A stretch of DNA of 6,229 bases from Immundisolibacteraceae bacterium (lineage in GTDB: Bacteria; Pseudomonadota; Gammaproteobacteria; Immundisolibacterales; Immundisolibacteraceae): assembly GCA_016763355.1 (NCBI GenBank), contig JAESTY010000096.1, forward strand, positions 1-6,229, read 5' to 3'. A model generated the notes under the pieces. It was not told where the DNA came from and ran no database searches. It worked only from the letters and a program-made list of their open reading frames with translations. The translations under genes were made by a program, and so were the position numbers. Of the stretch, positions 4,408-6,229 are shown in pieces; within the stretch, counting starts at the first letter, position 1, and each line of letters starts with the position of its first letter.

Positions 4408-6033
4408 TTGACCAGCAATACCTCTGACTCAGATTCTCACCAGACCCAACTGGACGCCATTATTATCGGTGCCGGGTTTGCAGGCATTTATGCCACCTAC
4501 AGTCTGCGTGAAAAACTCGGACTAAAAGTCAAAACCTTTGAAGCCGGCGGCGATGTGGGTGGCACCTGGTACTGGAACCGCTACCCGGGCGCTCGCTGCG
4601 ATATCGAGAGTTATCACTACTCCTACTCGTTTTCAGAAGAGTTACAGCAGGAGTGGCAATGGTCAGAACGTTTCGCCGCCCAGCCGGAGATTCTTGCCTA
4701 CCTGAATCACGTCGCTGATCGGTTTGATCTGCGTAATAGCATGGTGATGAACACCCGCATTGTCGGTGCTAAGTTCGATGAAGCGGCCTGTCATTGGGTG
4801 GTCGATACCGACGATGGTAATACCCAAACCGCCCGCTATCTGGTCTCCGGGGCGGGCGTGCTGTCGGCATCGACCCTGCCGGATGTTGAAGGGATCAATG
4901 ATTTTAGTGGTGCGGTTTATTTAACCGCCAAATGGCCGCAGCAGGAGATCGATTTCAGCGGTAAAAGGGTGGCGGTTATCGGCACCGGTGCCAGCGGTAT
5001 TCAGGTGATCACCGAAGTCGCCAAGCAGGCCAAACATCTCACCGTGTTTCAACGCACGCCTAACTACGCCGCCCCGATTCGCAATCGGCCCAACACCGAG
5101 CAGGACGAACGCGAATTTAAACAGCACTACCCGCAAATCCGCCGAGACGCACGTAATTCCTTTCTGGGGGTTAATTACCCAGGCATGTTGCCCTCTGCGC
5201 TTGCGGTCAGTGATGAAGAGCGTCATCAACAATACGAACGCGCCTACGCAGCCGGCGGTTTTGAAATGTTTGCCGGTAGTTTTGGAGATTTGATTACCAA
5301 TCAAGAAGCCAACGACACCGCCGCCGAGTTCATGCGCGAGAAAATTCGCCAGCGGGTTGATGATCCGGCGGTAGCCGACATGCTCACCCCGAAAAACTAC
5401 GCCTATGTCACCAAGCGTCCGCCGCTAGAAACCGACTACTACGAAACCTATAACCGCAGCAACGTCACCCTGGTGGATATTCGCGCTACACCGATCGAAG
5501 AGATTACTCCCAATGGCATCCGCACCAGCGCAGGCGATACCGAGCTAGACGTCATTATTTATGCCACTGGATTTGATGCGATGACCGGCCCGCTGCTGCG
5601 GATTAACCCTCGCGGTGAAAGCATTAATTTGGCCGATCACTGGGCCGAGGGTCCGCGCACCAATCTGGGATTAACCGTTCATGGCCTGCCGAATTTTTTT
5701 GCCATCACCGGCCCGCAGAGCCCTTCCGTGCTCTACAACATGCCGTTGGCGATTGAAGACCACATCGACTGGCTCACCGACTGCATCAGCTATATGCAGG
5801 AGCATGGCTACCAGCGCATCGAATCAACCGCCGAGGCCGAAGATAACTGGGTGCGGCATTCTGCGGAGATCGCTGACGCTACCCTGTTTACCGGTACCGA
5901 CTCCTGGTATATCGGTGCCAATATTCCCGGCAAGCCACGGGTGTTTCTGGTGTATGTGGGTGGGGCCGCTAACTATCGGCAGATCTGTGCTGAGGTGGCG
6001 CAGAAGGGCTATGAGGGGTTTTTGTTGAGTTGA
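4408..6033 (+). CDS. Type I Baeyer-Villiger-like flavin monooxygenase with altered fingerprint
   Basis: A cytoplasmic FAD- and NADPH-dependent enzyme of the cyclohexanone/phenylacetone monooxygenase group. Members insert one oxygen of O2 next to a ketone carbonyl to give an ester or lactone; the substrate here is unknown. At 541 residues it matches the family length. Domains in order: FAD-binding GAGFAG (21-26); the second Baeyer-Villiger signature, complete, in GGTWYWNRYPGARCD (51-65); the main fingerprint region FSGAVYLTAKWP (166-177); NADPH-binding GTGASG (192-197) with VFQRTP (213-218; Arg216 as the likely phosphate contact); TKRPP (335-339), where Lys336 and Arg337 match the family's NADPH-binding lysine and catalytic arginine; and DVIIYATGFD (381-390). 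The fingerprint is FxGxxxHxxxWP, but here the His is Leu172 (TTA, 4921-4923). The frame is otherwise intact. The start is TTG with GGAG seven bases upstream. No partner dehydrogenase or esterase gene lies in the window; the divergent neighbour is the DUF1569 gene. Confidence 0.9.
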   Translation: MTSNTSDSDSHQTQLDAIIIGAGFAGIYATYSLREKLGLKVKTFEAGGDVGGTWYWNRYPGARCDIESYHYSYSFSEELQQEWQWSERFAAQPEILAYLNHVADRFDLRNSMVMNTRIVGAKFDEAACHWVVDTDDGNTQTARYLVSGAGVLSASTLPDVEGINDFSGAVYLTAKWPQQEIDFSGKRVAVIGTGASGIQVITEVAKQAKHLTVFQRTPNYAAPIRNRPNTEQDEREFKQHYPQIRRDARNSFLGVNYPGMLPSALAVSDEERHQQYERAYAAGGFEMFAGSFGDLITNQEANDTAAEFMREKIRQRVDDPAVADMLTPKNYAYVTKRPPLETDYYETYNRSNVTLVDIRATPIEEITPNGIRTSAGDTELDVIIYATGFDAMTGPLLRINPRGESINLADHWAEGPRTNLGLTVHGLPNFFAITGPQSPSVLYNMPLAIEDHIDWLTDCISYMQEHGYQRIESTAEAEDNWVRHSAEIADATLFTGTDSWYIGANIPGKPRVFLVYVGGAANYRQICAEVAQKGYEGFLLS

Positions 6034-6058
6034 GTTGGATGGGGTTGGGTGGTTTTGT

Positions 6059-6102
6059 AATTGCCCAGGCTCTGCACGCGCCAACAACGGGCTGCAGCAA
6101 TT
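6059..6102. repeat. Imperfect inverted repeat after the monooxygenase gene
   Basis: AATTGC (6059-6064) pairs with GCAATT (6097-6102), and TGCA (6073-6076) with TGCA (6093-6096), with an eight-base bulge on the left arm. No T run follows on the plus strand (CAAAAATAAA instead), so it is not a standard terminator of the monooxygenase gene. Confidence 0.3.
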
Positions 6103-6143
6103 CAAAAATAAACGATGTTCTGGGCACCCTATCGGCCAAGGCA

Positions 6144-6224
6144 AACCTTACACCGTGACTGGGCTAAGGTTGGTTGTCGCACCAAAAGTTGATATCTGCG
6201 CTCGGCCCCTTAGCCATGCGCTAA
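6144..6224. repeat. Overlapping inverted repeats at the right edge
   Basis: GGCTAAGG (6162-6169) is perfectly complementary to CCTTAGCC (6208-6215). The same left arm can instead pair upstream, TAAGGTT (6165-6171) with AACCTTA (6144-6150). The right arm can instead form a small hairpin, TTAGC (6210-6214) with GCTAA (6220-6224). The pairings exclude one another. No gene is visible in these bases. Confidence 0.35.
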
Positions 6225-6229
6225 AAACC

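Noticed and set aside
4921..5304. Long open frame on the minus strand inside the monooxygenase gene
   Set aside because: It is fully covered by the plus-strand enzyme with all its motifs, and its translation has no recognisable domain.
5681..6144. Open frames on both strands overlapping the end of the monooxygenase gene
   Set aside because: Both give low-complexity proteins without motifs or ribosome binding sites and lie over a well-supported coding region.
6115..6192. 25-codon ORF in the right intergenic region
   Set aside because: It has no ribosome binding site and no recognisable similarity, and its length is expected by chance.
6059..6215. Integron attC-like site in the right intergenic region
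   Set aside because: There are inverted repeats, but no RYYYAAC/GTTRRRY core pair at the ends, and the genes of the window lie on both strands rather than in a cassette array.

Overview
The window looks like chromosomal DNA of a marine-type gammaproteobacterium. This is inferred from the protein families (a nitrobindin-like protein, an RcnB/CigR-like periplasmic protein, a ParD-like/RelE-ParE toxin-antitoxin pair, a Tat-exported DUF1569 protein and a type I Baeyer-Villiger monooxygenase) and from GC content, by rough count in the mid 50s percent for the monooxygenase gene. No rRNA, tRNA, CRISPR array or intact insertion sequence is visible.

Left end (1-1110): the 3' part of a FabH-type ketoacyl-ACP synthase III that enters from outside the window. 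It is more AT-rich than the rest (low 40s percent GC by rough count) and its protein reads like a Bacteroidota FabH, so it may have been acquired horizontally. About 300 bases without a firm gene follow. They hold a probable terminator, a doubtful 37-codon hydrophobic ORF, an 11-bp palindrome and a helically phased direct repeat. I read this stretch as a junction.

Middle (1111-3600): a two-gene plus-strand unit encodes a nitrobindin-like heme-binding barrel protein and an exported RcnB/CigR-like protein. A minus-strand gene for a small single-pass membrane protein converges on it. That gene has a good sigma70-type promoter and is divergent from a type II toxin-antitoxin operon. The toxin gene ends in a zone with two hairpins, where it converges on the DUF1569 gene.

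Right part (3614-6229): a minus-strand gene for a Tat-exported DUF1569 protein is divergent from a complete 541-residue flavoprotein monooxygenase. The monooxygenase keeps nearly all Baeyer-Villiger signatures, but the central histidine of the FxGxxxHxxxWP fingerprint is leucine. The last 196 bases hold no gene I can support but contain several inverted repeats, some mutually exclusive.

The genes do not form one obvious pathway. The firmest units are the nitrobindin/RcnB-like pair and the toxin-antitoxin operon. The most notable observations are the leucine in the monooxygenase fingerprint, the Bacteroidota-like FabH, and the probable non-ATG start of the nitrobindin gene. I do not see a clearly new multi-gene system here.
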